DNA of 64,000 bases from Oceanirhabdus sp942490885 (GCA_942490885.1 CALNYT010000002.1:3038001-3102000); one strand, 5' to 3'. Shown: positions 24,761 through 34,180, numbered from the stretch's first letter. Made by a program: numbers and translations. Notes: generated from the letters alone by a model not told the origin.

Positions 24761-24800
24761 ATGTTTTATGAAAATTTAATAGTTACCTCATCTCTCGCAG

Positions 24801-25036
24801 GTGAGGTAGAGGCGCATTGTCTAATAGTACTTATAGTAAGACGTATGAAAATAAATAACAGCTCAAAAATGCTAGTCTATTTATTTGAATATGCCTATGG
24901 TCGGAAACCAGTGATCTATAGAGAAAGGAGCCAATGCCGAAGTCTTAAGAACCAAAACTTAAGGCTGGGTCTGTATCAAATAGGTACAGGACTGTCAACA
25001 AAATACGCCCGGTATTTTGTTGGAGTGCTATCTCAC
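24801..25036 (+). promoter_or_regulatory. Lysine riboswitch (L box)
   Basis: Stem P1 is GTGAGGTAG (24801-24809) with CTATCTCAC (25028-25036). Inside are the L-box hallmarks: GAGGTAGAGGCGC at the 5' end, an AGTA turn near 24826, GAAAGGAGCC..TGCCGAAG near 24920-24945, GGCTGGGTCTG, and AGTGCTATCTC at the 3' end. Lysine binding stabilises P1 and lets the downstream terminator form. CCTCA at 24786-24790 could pair with TGAGG of P1 and compete in a nascent transcript. It controls the NhaC-type carrier at 25216. Confidence 0.93.
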
Positions 25037-25079
25037 ACAGGGCAAAAAGGAGGGACAAGGTGCGTCTATACGCCTCTAC

Positions 25080-25107
25080 ACGTCTAAAACTTTTTAGACG
25101 TTTTTTT
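25080..25107 (+). terminator. Riboswitch expression-platform terminator
   Basis: Nine-bp stem ACGTCTAAA (25080-25088) / TTTAGACGT (25093-25101) followed by seven T's, 43 bases after the aptamer. An alternative pairing of TGCGTCTATACGCC just upstream could alter it. Confidence 0.85.
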
Positions 25108-25215
25108 ATTATATAAGCACTCATAGAAATTCACAATTATTCTTAGTTTGTTAAATGACTTTAAAATTAAGAAAAAACAACAAAAATACAGAAGATAACT
25201 TTAGGAGGAAAATTT

Positions 25216-26685
25216 ATGGGTTTACAAGAAAAAAACAATCCAATAATATCAATATTAAAACTAACTCCCGTAGTAGTTTTAATGTATTTAATAATGACAA
25301 CTGAAGATGCAATAATTTCAGCTGCTGTAGCAACAATTTATGCTGCTATAATTGCGATGATAACTGAAAAAATAACTTTTAAAACACTTTTAAATTCAGC
25401 TATAGATAACGTTAAAGAAATGCAATTAGTATTTTTTATTTTAATGGCTGCTTACGCAATGGCTGCTGCATTTATGTCTACAGGAGTTGGTGCATCAATT
25501 ATTAATGTTTCATTAAATCTTGGTTTAACAGGAAGAACAATCGCAGTAACTGGATTCCTTATAACATCAATTCTTTCAGTAGCAACCGGTACAAGTTGGG
25601 GAACTTTCGCTGCATGTGCTCCAATCTTTTTATGGCTAAATCATATTGTTGGTGGTGATATCATCTTAACAACTGCTGCCATTGCAGGAGGCGCTTGCTT
25701 TGGTGATAATATAGGTTTAATTTCTGATACAACAGTTGTTAGTTCTGGTATACAAAAAGTAGAAGTAATTGATAGAATTAAACATCAGGGTGTTTGGTCA
25801 TTATTATGCTTAATTGTGACTGGAATCATTTTTTATTTTGTTAGTGTATTCAAAGGGTTGCCTACAATAATAGGTAATGCTGCCGATGCTATAAATGCAA
25901 TTCCACAAGATGTATGGACTGTATTAGGCGAAAAAAGAGCCTCTGCGGTAGATTTATTGAATCAAGTAAAAGATGGGGTTCCATTCTTTATGATAATTCC
26001 TTTAATCTTAGTATTAATACTTGCTATTAAAGGTTATCAAACTCTTATTTGTTTAGGAACTGGTATTGTTTCTTCAATGATACTTGGTATGTTTGCTGGC
26101 ACAGTGTCAGATTTAAGTTCATTTATGAGTCTTGTAAGTAGCGGATTCGCAGATGCTGGTTCTTGGGTAATAATAATGATGATGTGGGTAGGAGCATTTG
26201 GTGGTATAATGGCAAAAATGAAAGCATTTGATCCATTGGCTAAACTTGTTCTTATATTATCTAGAAACGTTAGACAACTTATGTTTTGGAATGGTTGTTT
26301 ATCAATTGCAGGTAATGCTTTATTAGCTGATGAAATGGCTCAAATTGTAACAATTGGTCCTATAATTAAGAACCTAGTTGATGAGAACGTTGAAGGTATT
26401 GAAGAAGATATGTACAAGCTTCGACTTAGAAATGCTACCTTCTCTGATGCCCTTGGTGTTTTTGGCTCACAGTTGATTCCATGGCACGTTTATATGACAT
26501 TCTACATTGGTATTGCATCTGCAGTATATCCCTTATATGAATTTAATGTTATGGATATTATAACTCATAACTACATGGCTATTATAGCAGTTACATCAAT
26601 ATTAATATTAACTATTAGCGGTTTAGATCGATTCATACCTTTATTTAAGTTACCATCTGAACCTACTGTAAGACTTAAAAAATAA
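25216..26685 (+). CDS. NhaC-family carrier under lysine riboswitch (LysW-like lysine transporter)
   Basis: 489 residues, ATG after AGGAGG, about 11-12 hydrophobic segments. It shows NhaC-family features such as VATGTSWGTFAACAPIFLWL, GGACFGDNIGLISDTTVVSS and GNALLADEMAQIVTIGP. NhaC relatives placed behind L boxes are taken to be lysine importers or exchangers (LysW), and the riboswitch here supports the same reading: made when lysine is scarce. It is about 80% identical by eye to the next gene, a recent tandem duplicate. Its own terminator follows at 26703. Confidence 0.88.
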   Translation: MGLQEKNNPIISILKLTPVVVLMYLIMTTEDAIISAAVATIYAAIIAMITEKITFKTLLNSAIDNVKEMQLVFFILMAAYAMAAAFMSTGVGASIINVSLNLGLTGRTIAVTGFLITSILSVATGTSWGTFAACAPIFLWLNHIVGGDIILTTAAIAGGACFGDNIGLISDTTVVSSGIQKVEVIDRIKHQGVWSLLCLIVTGIIFYFVSVFKGLPTIIGNAADAINAIPQDVWTVLGEKRASAVDLLNQVKDGVPFFMIIPLILVLILAIKGYQTLICLGTGIVSSMILGMFAGTVSDLSSFMSLVSSGFADAGSWVIIMMMWVGAFGGIMAKMKAFDPLAKLVLILSRNVRQLMFWNGCLSIAGNALLADEMAQIVTIGPIIKNLVDENVEGIEEDMYKLRLRNATFSDALGVFGSQLIPWHVYMTFYIGIASAVYPLYEFNVMDIITHNYMAIIAVTSILILTISGLDRFIPLFKLPSEPTVRLKK

Positions 26686-26702
26686 TTAAAAAATAAAGAA
26701 AA

Positions 26703-26733
26703 CAGATAACAAATGAAGTTATCTGCTTTCTTT
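26703..26733 (+). terminator. Terminator after the first carrier gene
   Basis: Eight-bp stem CAGATAAC / GTTATCTG with a 7-base loop, followed by CTTTCTTTATTTT, 18 bases after the stop. Confidence 0.75.
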
Positions 26734-26845
26734 ATTTTAATTTAAATCTAAACCTAAATTTTCCACTTAAAACTCATCCTTAAATCAATCTACTTGATAT
26801 CTTCCCCCACTAAATTGTATAATTAGTCAGAATATTTTTTTTAGT

Positions 26846-26934
26846 TTGACATTCATGTAGAATTGTGGTATATTTTGTCTTGTAATAATTAGTTTGTATG
26901 ATTATAATCGTTTGATATTTTCAAACGTTTTTTT
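26846..26934 (+). promoter_or_regulatory. Promoter plus terminator leader of the second carrier, aptamer absent
   Basis: TTGACA (26846-26851), 17-base spacer and TATATT (26869-26874) match the promoter at 24732. Only 34 bases later comes the stem CGTTTGA/TCAAACG (26909-26915 and 26921-26927) and seven T's, matching the riboswitch terminator's layout and flank (TTTTTTTATTAT in both). The roughly 300-base segment holding the aptamer in the first copy is missing. The rest of the 325-base gap is AT-rich. Confidence 0.6.
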
Positions 26935-27010
26935 ATTATCACGCAAACATTATCAGAAGTATTACTATTCTTTTTCGTTAATTTTTTAACAAACACAGGG
27001 AGGAATATTT

Positions 27011-28507
27011 ATGGGGTTACAAAAGCAAACAAATAATTCATTAGTCGCATTTTTAAAAATTGTTCTAGTAGCATTATTCAAACTTACTCCAGTAGCATTA
27101 TTAATGTATTTAATAATGTCAACTGAGGATGCTATAATTTCAGCTGCAATAGCCACTTTATACGCTGCTATTGTTGCAGTCATAACTGAAAGATTAAATT
27201 TCAAAACACTTTTAGATTCGGCTGTAGATAATGTTAAAGAAATGCAATTGGTATTTTTTATTTTAATGGCTGCATATGCAATGGCAGCTGCATTCATGTC
27301 TACTGGAGTAGGTGCATCAATTATTAACTTATCATTAAATCTCGGTTTAACAGGGAGAACAATAGCTGTTACTGCTTTTCTTATAACTTCTATTCTTTCT
27401 GTTGCGACAGGTACAAGCTGGGGAACATTCGCTGCCTGTGCACCAATATTCTTATGGTTAAATCACATTGTTGGAGGTAACATTGTTTTAACTACTGCTG
27501 CAATAGCTGGTGGAGCATGCTTCGGTGATAATATTGGCTTAATATCTGATACAACTGTTGTAAGTTCTGGTATTCAAAAAGTAGAAGTTATTGATAGAAT
27601 AAAGCATCAAGGCGTATGGTCTTTGTTATGTTTATTCCTAAGTGCAATTACATTTTATGCTGTTAGTGTATTTAAAGGTTTGCCTACAGTTGTTGGTAAT
27701 GCTGCTGAAGCAATAAATGCAATTCCTCAAGATGTATGGGCTACTTTAGGGGAAAAAAGAGCCTCTGCAGTAGATTTATTGAATCAAGTGAAAGATGGCG
27801 TTCCATTCTTTATGATTATTCCTTTAATATTAGTATTGATACTTGCTATTAGAGGATATCAAACACTTATATGCTTAGGTACGGGTATCATATCATCAAT
27901 GATATTAGGTATGTTCGCTGGTACAGTTTCAGATATAAGCTCATTTATGAGTCTTGTAAGTAGCGGATTTGCAGAAGCTGGTTCATGGGTAATTATAATG
28001 ATGATGTGGGTTGGTGCTTTTGGAGGAATAATGGCAAAAATGAAAGCATTTGATCCTCTTGCAAAATTTGTTCTTTGGATTTCTAGAAATGTAAGACAGT
28101 TAATGTTCTGGAATGGTATTTTATCTATTGCAGGTAATGCTCTTTTAGCTGATGAAATGGCTCAAATCGTAACAATTGGTCCTATTGTAAAAAATTTAGT
28201 AGATGAGAACGTTGAAGGTAGCGAAGAGGATATGTACAAACTCCGTCTTAGAAATGCAACTTTCTCTGATGCTCTTGGTGTATTTGGATCTCAGTTAATT
28301 CCATATCATGGGTATATGATATTCTTTTTAGGTATTGCAAATGCCGTTTATCCTTTACATACATTTAACGTATGGGATATAATATTTCACAACTACATGG
28401 CAATTATAGCTGTATTCTCAATATTACTATTAACACTTACAGGTTTAGACAGATTTATACCATTGTTCAAATTACCATCTGAACCTGATGTAAGACTAAA
28501 AAAATAA
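27011..28507 (+). CDS. NhaC-family carrier, tandem paralogue
   Basis: 498 residues, ATG after GGAGG. The sequence runs parallel to the upstream carrier, with VATGTSWGTFAACAPIFLWL, GGACFGDNIGLISDTTVVSS and LADEMAQIVTIGP conserved. It differs mainly in an eight-residue N-terminal extension and in a few TM positions (for instance WHVYMTFYIGIA versus YHGYMIFFLGIA). It carries its own promoter and terminator-like leader but no lysine aptamer, so expression should be independent of lysine or differently set. Substrate presumably lysine or a related cationic amino acid. Confidence 0.85.
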   Translation: MGLQKQTNNSLVAFLKIVLVALFKLTPVALLMYLIMSTEDAIISAAIATLYAAIVAVITERLNFKTLLDSAVDNVKEMQLVFFILMAAYAMAAAFMSTGVGASIINLSLNLGLTGRTIAVTAFLITSILSVATGTSWGTFAACAPIFLWLNHIVGGNIVLTTAAIAGGACFGDNIGLISDTTVVSSGIQKVEVIDRIKHQGVWSLLCLFLSAITFYAVSVFKGLPTVVGNAAEAINAIPQDVWATLGEKRASAVDLLNQVKDGVPFFMIIPLILVLILAIRGYQTLICLGTGIISSMILGMFAGTVSDISSFMSLVSSGFAEAGSWVIIMMMWVGAFGGIMAKMKAFDPLAKFVLWISRNVRQLMFWNGILSIAGNALLADEMAQIVTIGPIVKNLVDENVEGSEEDMYKLRLRNATFSDALGVFGSQLIPYHGYMIFFLGIANAVYPLHTFNVWDIIFHNYMAIIAVFSILLLTLTGLDRFIPLFKLPSEPDVRLKK

Positions 28508-28522
28508 CATGAAATTTAATAT

Positions 28523-28554
28523 AAAGGATAAACCAATTGGTTTATCCTTTATTT
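28523..28554 (+). terminator. Terminator after the second carrier gene
   Basis: Perfect 14-bp palindrome arms AAAGGATAAACCAA / TTGGTTTATCCTTT followed by ATTTAG, 15 bases after the stop. Confidence 0.75.
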
Positions 28555-28666
28555 AGTTGAAATAGCTTATCATTTATATTATAATTTTCTTATCCCCTGA
28601 GGAACATTAAAAAATAAATTATTTAGTTTTTTTTGATGTTCCTTAATGATAGAAAGAAGGTTTTTT

Positions 28667-29083
28667 ATGAAAAAGTGGGATTACCTATTAATTGCACTTC
28701 TATTTGCAATCTCTTTAACACCATATTTATTTTTAAGAACTTCTACTGGAGCATCTAAAAATATTTATGCTGAAGTTTCAATTAACAATGAAGTAGTAAA
28801 AAAAATAAACATTAGTGATTTGAAGAATCTTAATAAATCCTTTGAATTTGATAGCAAATATGGCCATAACACACTTTTAGTTACAAATAAAGGTATATCA
28901 GTATCACATGCTGATTGTCCTGATCAAATCTGTGTTAAGTCCAAGCCTATAGAAAAAGAAAATAGGGTTATTGCTTGCTTACCAAATAAAATGATTATTA
29001 AAATTGTCATTGAAGAACATCCTACTACAGATGATGATTCAGAGCATAATCATGATGATGATATTGATTTTATCTCTGAATAA
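28667..29083 (+). CDS. NusG domain II-containing membrane-anchored protein
   Basis: 138 residues from ATG 28667, preceded by GAAGG; an ATG at 28646 overlaps that site. One N-terminal hydrophobic segment (WDYLLIALLFAISLTPYLFL, residues 4-23) anchors it, and the rest (residues ~32-115) is a NusG_II/DUF1312 beta-domain with SHADCPDQICVKSKPIEKENRVIACLPNKM. The C-terminal tail is acidic and His/Asp-rich (DDDSEHNHDDDIDF), a possible metal-binding patch. Genes like this often precede a Gx-transporter and FMN-transfer or Rnf genes; only the Gx gene is here, 14 bases on. Confidence 0.85.
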   Translation: MKKWDYLLIALLFAISLTPYLFLRTSTGASKNIYAEVSINNEVVKKINISDLKNLNKSFEFDSKYGHNTLLVTNKGISVSHADCPDQICVKSKPIEKENRVIACLPNKMIIKIVIEEHPTTDDDSEHNHDDDIDFISE

Positions 29084-29097
29084 GGCGGTGAATTATT

Positions 29098-29604
29098 ATG
29101 AAAACAAAAAAATTTGTATTGTTAAGTATGTTAGTTGCACAAGCAATGATTCTTTTTATAGTTGAATCAGCTATCCCCATGCCATTTTTGCCACCAGGAG
29201 CAAAATTAGGGCTTGCTAATATTATAACAGTACTTTCATTGTATATTTTTACTCCTAAAGAAACCCTCTTGGTAATATTACTTAGAGTATTTTTATCTGC
29301 AATGATATTAAGTAATTTACAGACTATGATGTATAGTTTGAGTGGTGCATTGACTAGCTTTGCATTCATGCTATTAATTAAAACTATACTAAAGGATAAT
29401 GTTTCACCCATAGGAGTAAGTTGTGTGGGGGCAGTATTTCATGCTATAGGACAATTATTTATGGCTTCACTTATGTTTGGAACACTGGGATTTTTCTATT
29501 ACCTTCCACTACACACTGTAATAGCATTGTTCACTGGTTTTTTTATAGGTTGCACAGCAATGTATTTATTAAAACACTTAAAGAAATTGAGAATTGTGAA
29601 TTGA
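29098..29604 (+). CDS. Gx transporter family membrane protein
   Basis: 168 residues with about five hydrophobic segments. It starts KFVLLSMLVAQAMILFIVES and contains FLPPGAKLGLANIITVLSLY, the signature of the Gx family long labelled heptaprenyl diphosphate synthase component I. GAVFHAIGQLFMASLMFG follows. Members are now seen as S-component-like transporters, though the old name remains in use. No polyprenyl synthetase gene follows. Co-transcribed with the NusG-II protein at a 14-base gap; a repeat element begins within its 3' end. Confidence 0.85.
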   Translation: MKTKKFVLLSMLVAQAMILFIVESAIPMPFLPPGAKLGLANIITVLSLYIFTPKETLLVILLRVFLSAMILSNLQTMMYSLSGALTSFAFMLLIKTILKDNVSPIGVSCVGAVFHAIGQLFMASLMFGTLGFFYYLPLHTVIALFTGFFIGCTAMYLLKHLKKLRIVN

Positions 29605-29836
29605 GAATTGTGAATGTCGGATATTTCTGCTTTCGCAGAAACTACATTTTTGAGTAATAAACAAGAGGGTTTTACTCGTTTCATCTTAGATAAAACATTG
29701 TAATTCAAGTACAATATTTTATCTAAAGATAAAATGAGTAAAACCCTTTTGTCCTAAGGAACAATAAAATGTATGGTTCTGACCTCTGGTCAGAACCATA
29801 CATCATTTTCAATTCTCCATTAACAATTCTAAATTA
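29589..29836 (+). repeat. MITE-like repeat, copy B, with imperfect terminal repeats
   Basis: The block begins with two tandem GAGAATTGTGAAT units overlapping the end of the Gx gene and ends in CAATTCTCCATTAACAATTCT, a rough inverted copy. Inside are an 80-base hairpin block (29667-29746), homologous in inverse orientation to 24630-24710, and a 14-bp perfect hairpin GTATGGTTCTGACC / GGTCAGAACCATAC (29771-29801), matching the small dyad at 24571. No coding capacity. Copy A and copy B bracket the whole lysine-transport segment. Confidence 0.6.
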
Positions 29837-29842
29837 TGTTTT

Positions 29843-30832
29843 TTAGTTTCTTATTACTATAAACACTGCATATGCTACATAAAGAAGCGTAAATACTATC
29901 CCTTGTTTTCTATAAAGTACTTTTCTATAATTCATAATCAAATAAGTGATAATTGACACAACTAGTAAGTATAGCATGTCTACTATTAAATTTCCATTAA
30001 TTACTATTGGTGAGATTGTAGAAGTTACTCCTAGTACTAATAGCAAATTGAAAACATTTGACCCTATAATATTACCAATAGCCATATCACTCTCACCTTT
30101 TTTTGCTGCTACTAATGAAGTAACCAATTCTGGTAGTGATGTTCCCATAGCTACGATTGTTAACCCTACTAAAGTTTCACTCATTCCAATAGCTAAGGCA
30201 ATTTCTCTTGAACTTTCTACTACCCAATCTCCACCAATTACAACTCCTACAAGTCCAAGAATAACCATCAGAATATGTTTTCCAACAGAATTCTTATCTT
30301 CATTCTCTTCAATTATCATTCCTGCATCTAAAGATGCCGCAGTCTCTTCTAAAGCTTTATTTCTAGCGCTAAGGGCTCCTCCTACTAAATAAAACATAAA
30401 TATAGAGAAAAAGCTTATTAGTACAAGTCCATCTCCTCTTGTAAGTATATTTATACTAGCCCCAGAGAAAATCACATCTCCACATAATACCATTACACCA
30501 AATGTAATCAAAATTAAAAATGGAAAATCTTTAACCAATACAGATTTTTCTACTTCAATTTTTTTTATTAAAGCTGTTATACCAACAACTAAAAGAAGAT
30601 TAAAAATACTTGAACCAGCTATATTTCCTGTTGCAATATCAGGTGCACCATCCAATGCTGATTTAATACTCACTGCCAATTCTGGAGCACTTGTCCCAAA
30701 TGCTACTATAGTTAATCCAATAATAATTGATGGTATCTTTAGTATCTTAGCTATACTTGAAGCTCCATCAACAAGTATATCAGCACCTTTTATTAATAAT
30801 AGAAATCCTAAACCCAACATCAAATAATTCAT
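29843..30832 (-). CDS. Na+/Ca2+ exchanger family (CaCA, YrbG-like)
   Basis: 329 residues with about ten hydrophobic segments in two inverted-repeat halves. Each half has its alpha-motif: FGTSAPELAVS with GNIAGSSIFNLLLVVG (residues ~46-85), and MGTSLPELVTS with GNIIGSNVFNLLLVLG (residues ~228-270). The acidic residues in both are the ion-binding Glu. A hydrophilic loop (~155-180) with EENEDKN separates the halves. Expected role: calcium or other cation efflux with sodium or proton exchange. Ribosome site GGAGGAG; monocistronic after the HelD terminator. Confidence 0.9.
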   Translation of the reverse strand: MNYLMLGLGFLLLIKGADILVDGASSIAKILKIPSIIIGLTIVAFGTSAPELAVSIKSALDGAPDIATGNIAGSSIFNLLLVVGITALIKKIEVEKSVLVKDFPFLILITFGVMVLCGDVIFSGASINILTRGDGLVLISFFSIFMFYLVGGALSARNKALEETAASLDAGMIIEENEDKNSVGKHILMVILGLVGVVIGGDWVVESSREIALAIGMSETLVGLTIVAMGTSLPELVTSLVAAKKGESDMAIGNIIGSNVFNLLLVLGVTSTISPIVINGNLIVDMLYLLVVSIITYLIMNYRKVLYRKQGIVFTLLYVAYAVFIVIRN

Positions 30833-30862
30833 TAATGATACTCCTCCTCAATAATTATAGAT

Positions 30863-30907
30863 AAAAATAGCACCATACTATTATTATTTCTAATTAGTGC
30901 TACTTTT
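30863..30907 (-). terminator. Terminator of the HelD-type gene
   Basis: Minus-strand stem AAAAGTAGCAC / GTGCTATTTTT (11 bp with one G-T) with a 23-base loop and T-run built into the 3' arm, 24 bases after the stop. Confidence 0.65.
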
Positions 30908-30930
30908 AATCTACTAAAAATTTAACATAA

Positions 30931-33039
30931 TTATAATTTCAAATGTGTTAAGTCATGAAGCGCTCTTGTTGCCATTACATACTGTGCTTTGGGAGTATCC
31001 GAATCTTCAGTAATCATCATTACTGCATCAAATTCAAGTCCTTTACCATAGCAAACAGGAATTATGATATTTCCTTTAGTTAAATATACTTCTTCACTAT
31101 CTATTAGTTTAACATCAAACTTGTTTGAAATTTTATTTTTTACTTCTTTGGAAAGCGATATACTGTTACAAATAACTGCCGTTGTTTCATAACCTATTTC
31201 CTTGCATTTATTGAAAAATTCTTCAACTTTATGCGAAAGCTCATCAATTTTTACTTGTTCCTCTATTCGAACCTTTTCACCACTTCTTACTAAAGGTACT
31301 ATATCGTTATTTCCGACTAATTCATTAGCATATTGCATTATTTCTTTTGTTGATCTATAACTTTTATTAAGCTTAAATTTAAGAATATTATTATATAGTA
31401 TGTTCTCAAAATTATTCAGAACATTTTCTTTATCTATTGGTAACATGCTCTGATTACAATCCCCAACAATTGTGAAATTATTACATTTAGTATATTCTTT
31501 AATCACCTCTAACTGTAAATTACCCCAGTCTTGTGCTTCATCAATAACTATATGTTTTATTTCTTTATGATATTTTATTCCATTTAGCTTCAACTCCAAA
31601 TATAAAATTGGTGCTAAATCCTGATGGTTTAATTGTTTATCATTATTAATTTGATTATAGTATTTTAAAACATTATCCCCTTTTAGATATGCAAGTTCAT
31701 CCTTTGCTTTCATTACATCTCTAATAAGCTCTTCAATTTTCATTCTTCTATTAAGAGCAATATTATTTTCTAGAATATTTCTCTCGCTATCAGATAATTT
31801 TTCTAATTCTTTCTTATACTCTTTTTCTATTTCATAAAATATCTCATTTCTAATTGAAGTTATTTTATTAAATAAAATCCTTCTTATTTTTCTACTTCTT
31901 CTGTAAAGAGGCATTGATTTATAGTATTGTAAGAACATCTCATTTATTTCCTCTTTTGAAGATACTATTTTATTTTTAAACACAATATCTTCAGTAGCTA
32001 ATAACTTATTTTCAAGGTTCGTCATTATATTATCAAGTTCACACTTGAACTCTTCACTATTCTTCTTCTTATAATCATCAATGAATTCTTCATCATTATG
32101 AAATATTCTACTCAAAAACAAATCATAAGAGTTCACATTTTCTAAATTCAAAGCCTTTCTTACAAATTCGTGAAAAGTATCCTGTGGAACTCCTGTTTCA
32201 CCTAACTCCGGTAAAACATTGGAAATATAATCCATAAAAATCATATTAGGCCCAAAAATTAAAACTTTGTCTTCTAATTGTTTTCTAAAATTATATAATA
32301 TATATGCTATTCTATGAAGAGCAATAGTTGTTTTTCCAGAACCAGCCACTCCATCTACAATACTACTATTAGTAAATGGTAGTCTTATAATCTCATCCTG
32401 TTCTTCCTGAATACTCATAATTATATCTTTAAGCTTTTCTGAGGTATTACTACAAAGAATTTCCTGAAGAATTTCATCTTTAACATCTCTTTCACTAGTA
32501 AAAAGACCTTTAAGATTTCCACCCTTTATAACATATTGATTTCTCTTAATAATATCTGCCTCAATTTTACCATCTGGCGCTTCAAATGAACTTCTTCCAG
32601 TTTTACCTTTATAAAATAAACTTGCAATTGGAGCTCTCCAATCAACAACAATGGGTTCATACTCATCTTCACGAGTCAATCCAAATCTTCCAATATAAAT
32701 TTTTTCAGGGGCATATTTATCTTCTTTAAATTCAACACTTCCAAAATAAGGACTAACTTTCAATTTCGTTAATTCAATGAGTTTCCTATCAAAACTCTTA
32801 TAAGCTTCTTCTTTAATAAATCTCTCATGATCAAAATACTCAATAATTTTATCTTCATCATCTTTGTACTCTTCAATAGCTTTTTTTCTATAATCAAGAA
32901 GATAATCTGAGAACTGTTTTCTCTTATCTACATACTTGAGAATCTCATCTTTGATAGTATTTATTACTTCTACAACATGTTTTTCTTCTAATTCAAATTC
33001 AGCCAATTTCATAATATCACTATCTTTTTTATTATTCAC
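30931..33039 (-). CDS. helD: HelD-like RNA polymerase-recycling helicase (UvrD/Rep superfamily)
   Basis: 702 residues from GTG 33039. The N-terminal 70 residues form a predicted coiled coil, as in HelD, which reaches into RNA polymerase channels. Walker A is DGVAGSGKTTIALHRIAYIL near residue 232; Walker B is HIVIDEAQDWGNLQLEVI near 490; motif IV region NKSYRSTKEIMQYAN and the C-terminal VMATRALHDLTHLKL follow. HelD pulls stalled polymerase off DNA and contributes to rifampicin tolerance in some species. Length is close to the ~770 usual for B. subtilis HelD. Downstream of the epimerase start by 19 bases. Confidence 0.88.
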   Translation of the reverse strand: MNNKKDSDIMKLAEFELEEKHVVEVINTIKDEILKYVDKRKQFSDYLLDYRKKAIEEYKDDEDKIIEYFDHERFIKEEAYKSFDRKLIELTKLKVSPYFGSVEFKEDKYAPEKIYIGRFGLTREDEYEPIVVDWRAPIASLFYKGKTGRSSFEAPDGKIEADIIKRNQYVIKGGNLKGLFTSERDVKDEILQEILCSNTSEKLKDIIMSIQEEQDEIIRLPFTNSSIVDGVAGSGKTTIALHRIAYILYNFRKQLEDKVLIFGPNMIFMDYISNVLPELGETGVPQDTFHEFVRKALNLENVNSYDLFLSRIFHNDEEFIDDYKKKNSEEFKCELDNIMTNLENKLLATEDIVFKNKIVSSKEEINEMFLQYYKSMPLYRRSRKIRRILFNKITSIRNEIFYEIEKEYKKELEKLSDSERNILENNIALNRRMKIEELIRDVMKAKDELAYLKGDNVLKYYNQINNDKQLNHQDLAPILYLELKLNGIKYHKEIKHIVIDEAQDWGNLQLEVIKEYTKCNNFTIVGDCNQSMLPIDKENVLNNFENILYNNILKFKLNKSYRSTKEIMQYANELVGNNDIVPLVRSGEKVRIEEQVKIDELSHKVEEFFNKCKEIGYETTAVICNSISLSKEVKNKISNKFDVKLIDSEEVYLTKGNIIIPVCYGKGLEFDAVMMITEDSDTPKAQYVMATRALHDLTHLKL

Positions 33040-33058
33040 TAAATCACCACACCTCTAC

Positions 33059-34150
33059 TTAAATAATTATCTCATTCCAACCATTAACATCATGAATTCC
33101 AAGTCCTGGTTCATTAGATACTTTTATAATATTCTTTTCTATGTTTACTCCGCCTACAATGGAATCTTCTTTAAACATTAGCATTGTATCAAGGTCAGCT
33201 TTAATCATGTTTCTTCTTGCTACAGCTAAGGAAGCAGCAGCTGTTATACCAATTTTACTCTCAAGCATACAACCCATCATACACTTTATGCCAACAATTT
33301 CAGCCATATTAATTATCTTTATAGCATTGTTAAATCCGCCACATTTCATTAGCTTGATATTAATTAAATCTGCCCCTCTTGTCTGAATTATCTTTAATGC
33401 GTCCGTAGCACCTTGAACAGATTCATCAGCTAAAATTTCTGTTTCAACATTATCTGTAACATATTTCAATCCCTCATAATCCCATGCCTTTACAGGCTGT
33501 TCGATGAAATCTATGTCCAATCCCATATCTTCCATCTTTCTAATAGTTCTTACTGCCTCTTTAGGTCTCCATCCTTGATCAGCATCTACTCTTAGTGTTA
33601 TTCCTTTTCTAACAGCTTTCTTTACTGCATTCAATCTATCAATTGCAACTTGTGAATCTGTTCCAACTTTTATTTTTAAATGTGTATACCCTTTCATAAT
33701 TGCTTCCAATGAACTTGTTACCATTTCTTCAACTGTGCCAAAGTTTATTGTAATATCAGTTTCAATTTCATTTCTATATCCACCAAAAAGCTTATATAAT
33801 GGTATTCCGTATTTTTTACCGAACAAATCATAAACAGCCATATCTAAAGCTGCCTTTGCAGCACTGTTATTCACTATAGTTTTATCTATTGTTTTAAAAA
33901 TCCCTTCAGTATCATCAGTTTCTATTCCAATAATTTTAGGTTTTATTAACTTTAAAGCACCTAGAATTGAATCTTCAGTATCTCCAGTGATTTGAGATGT
34001 TGTAGCTGCACTTCCAATTCCAATTTCACCTTCATCAGTTATAACTTTAACCACTATTTCCTCTGGAGTTTCAATAATTCTCTGAGCTCTTTTATATGTT
34101 CTCGTTAAAGGAAGGTCAATCTTCCCTACTTTTATATCTCTTATTCTCAT
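33059..34150 (-). CDS. L-Ala-D/L-Glu (dipeptide) epimerase, enolase superfamily
   Basis: 363 residues from ATG 34150, which has GAGAGGT eight bases upstream; ATG 34165 would place that site inside the gene. The muconate-lactonizing subgroup barrel is seen: GYTHLKIKVG (KxK, first base Lys), LRVDADQGW (metal Asp), DIDFIEQPVKAWDYEG (metal Glu), EILADESVQG (metal Asp) and LINIKLMKCGG (second Lys). These enzymes epimerise L-Ala-D-Glu from murein peptides. It is upstream of HelD by 19 bases and downstream of the PepV-type dipeptidase, suiting peptidoglycan-peptide recycling. Confidence 0.85.
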   Translation of the reverse strand: MRIRDIKVGKIDLPLTRTYKRAQRIIETPEEIVVKVITDEGEIGIGSAATTSQITGDTEDSILGALKLIKPKIIGIETDDTEGIFKTIDKTIVNNSAAKAALDMAVYDLFGKKYGIPLYKLFGGYRNEIETDITINFGTVEEMVTSSLEAIMKGYTHLKIKVGTDSQVAIDRLNAVKKAVRKGITLRVDADQGWRPKEAVRTIRKMEDMGLDIDFIEQPVKAWDYEGLKYVTDNVETEILADESVQGATDALKIIQTRGADLINIKLMKCGGFNNAIKIINMAEIVGIKCMMGCMLESKIGITAAASLAVARRNMIKADLDTMLMFKEDSIVGGVNIEKNIIKVSNEPGLGIHDVNGWNEIII

Positions 34151-34180
34151 AATACTACCTCTCATAACTTTTTTTAAAAA

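Noticed and set aside
24761..25087. Open frame of 108 codons across the lysine riboswitch
   Set aside because: It reads through aptamer structure; the sequence is explained by conserved RNA helices.
29421..29657. Alternative frame of 78 codons overlapping the Gx-transporter gene
   Set aside because: It is an out-of-frame shadow of the membrane protein and runs into the repeat.
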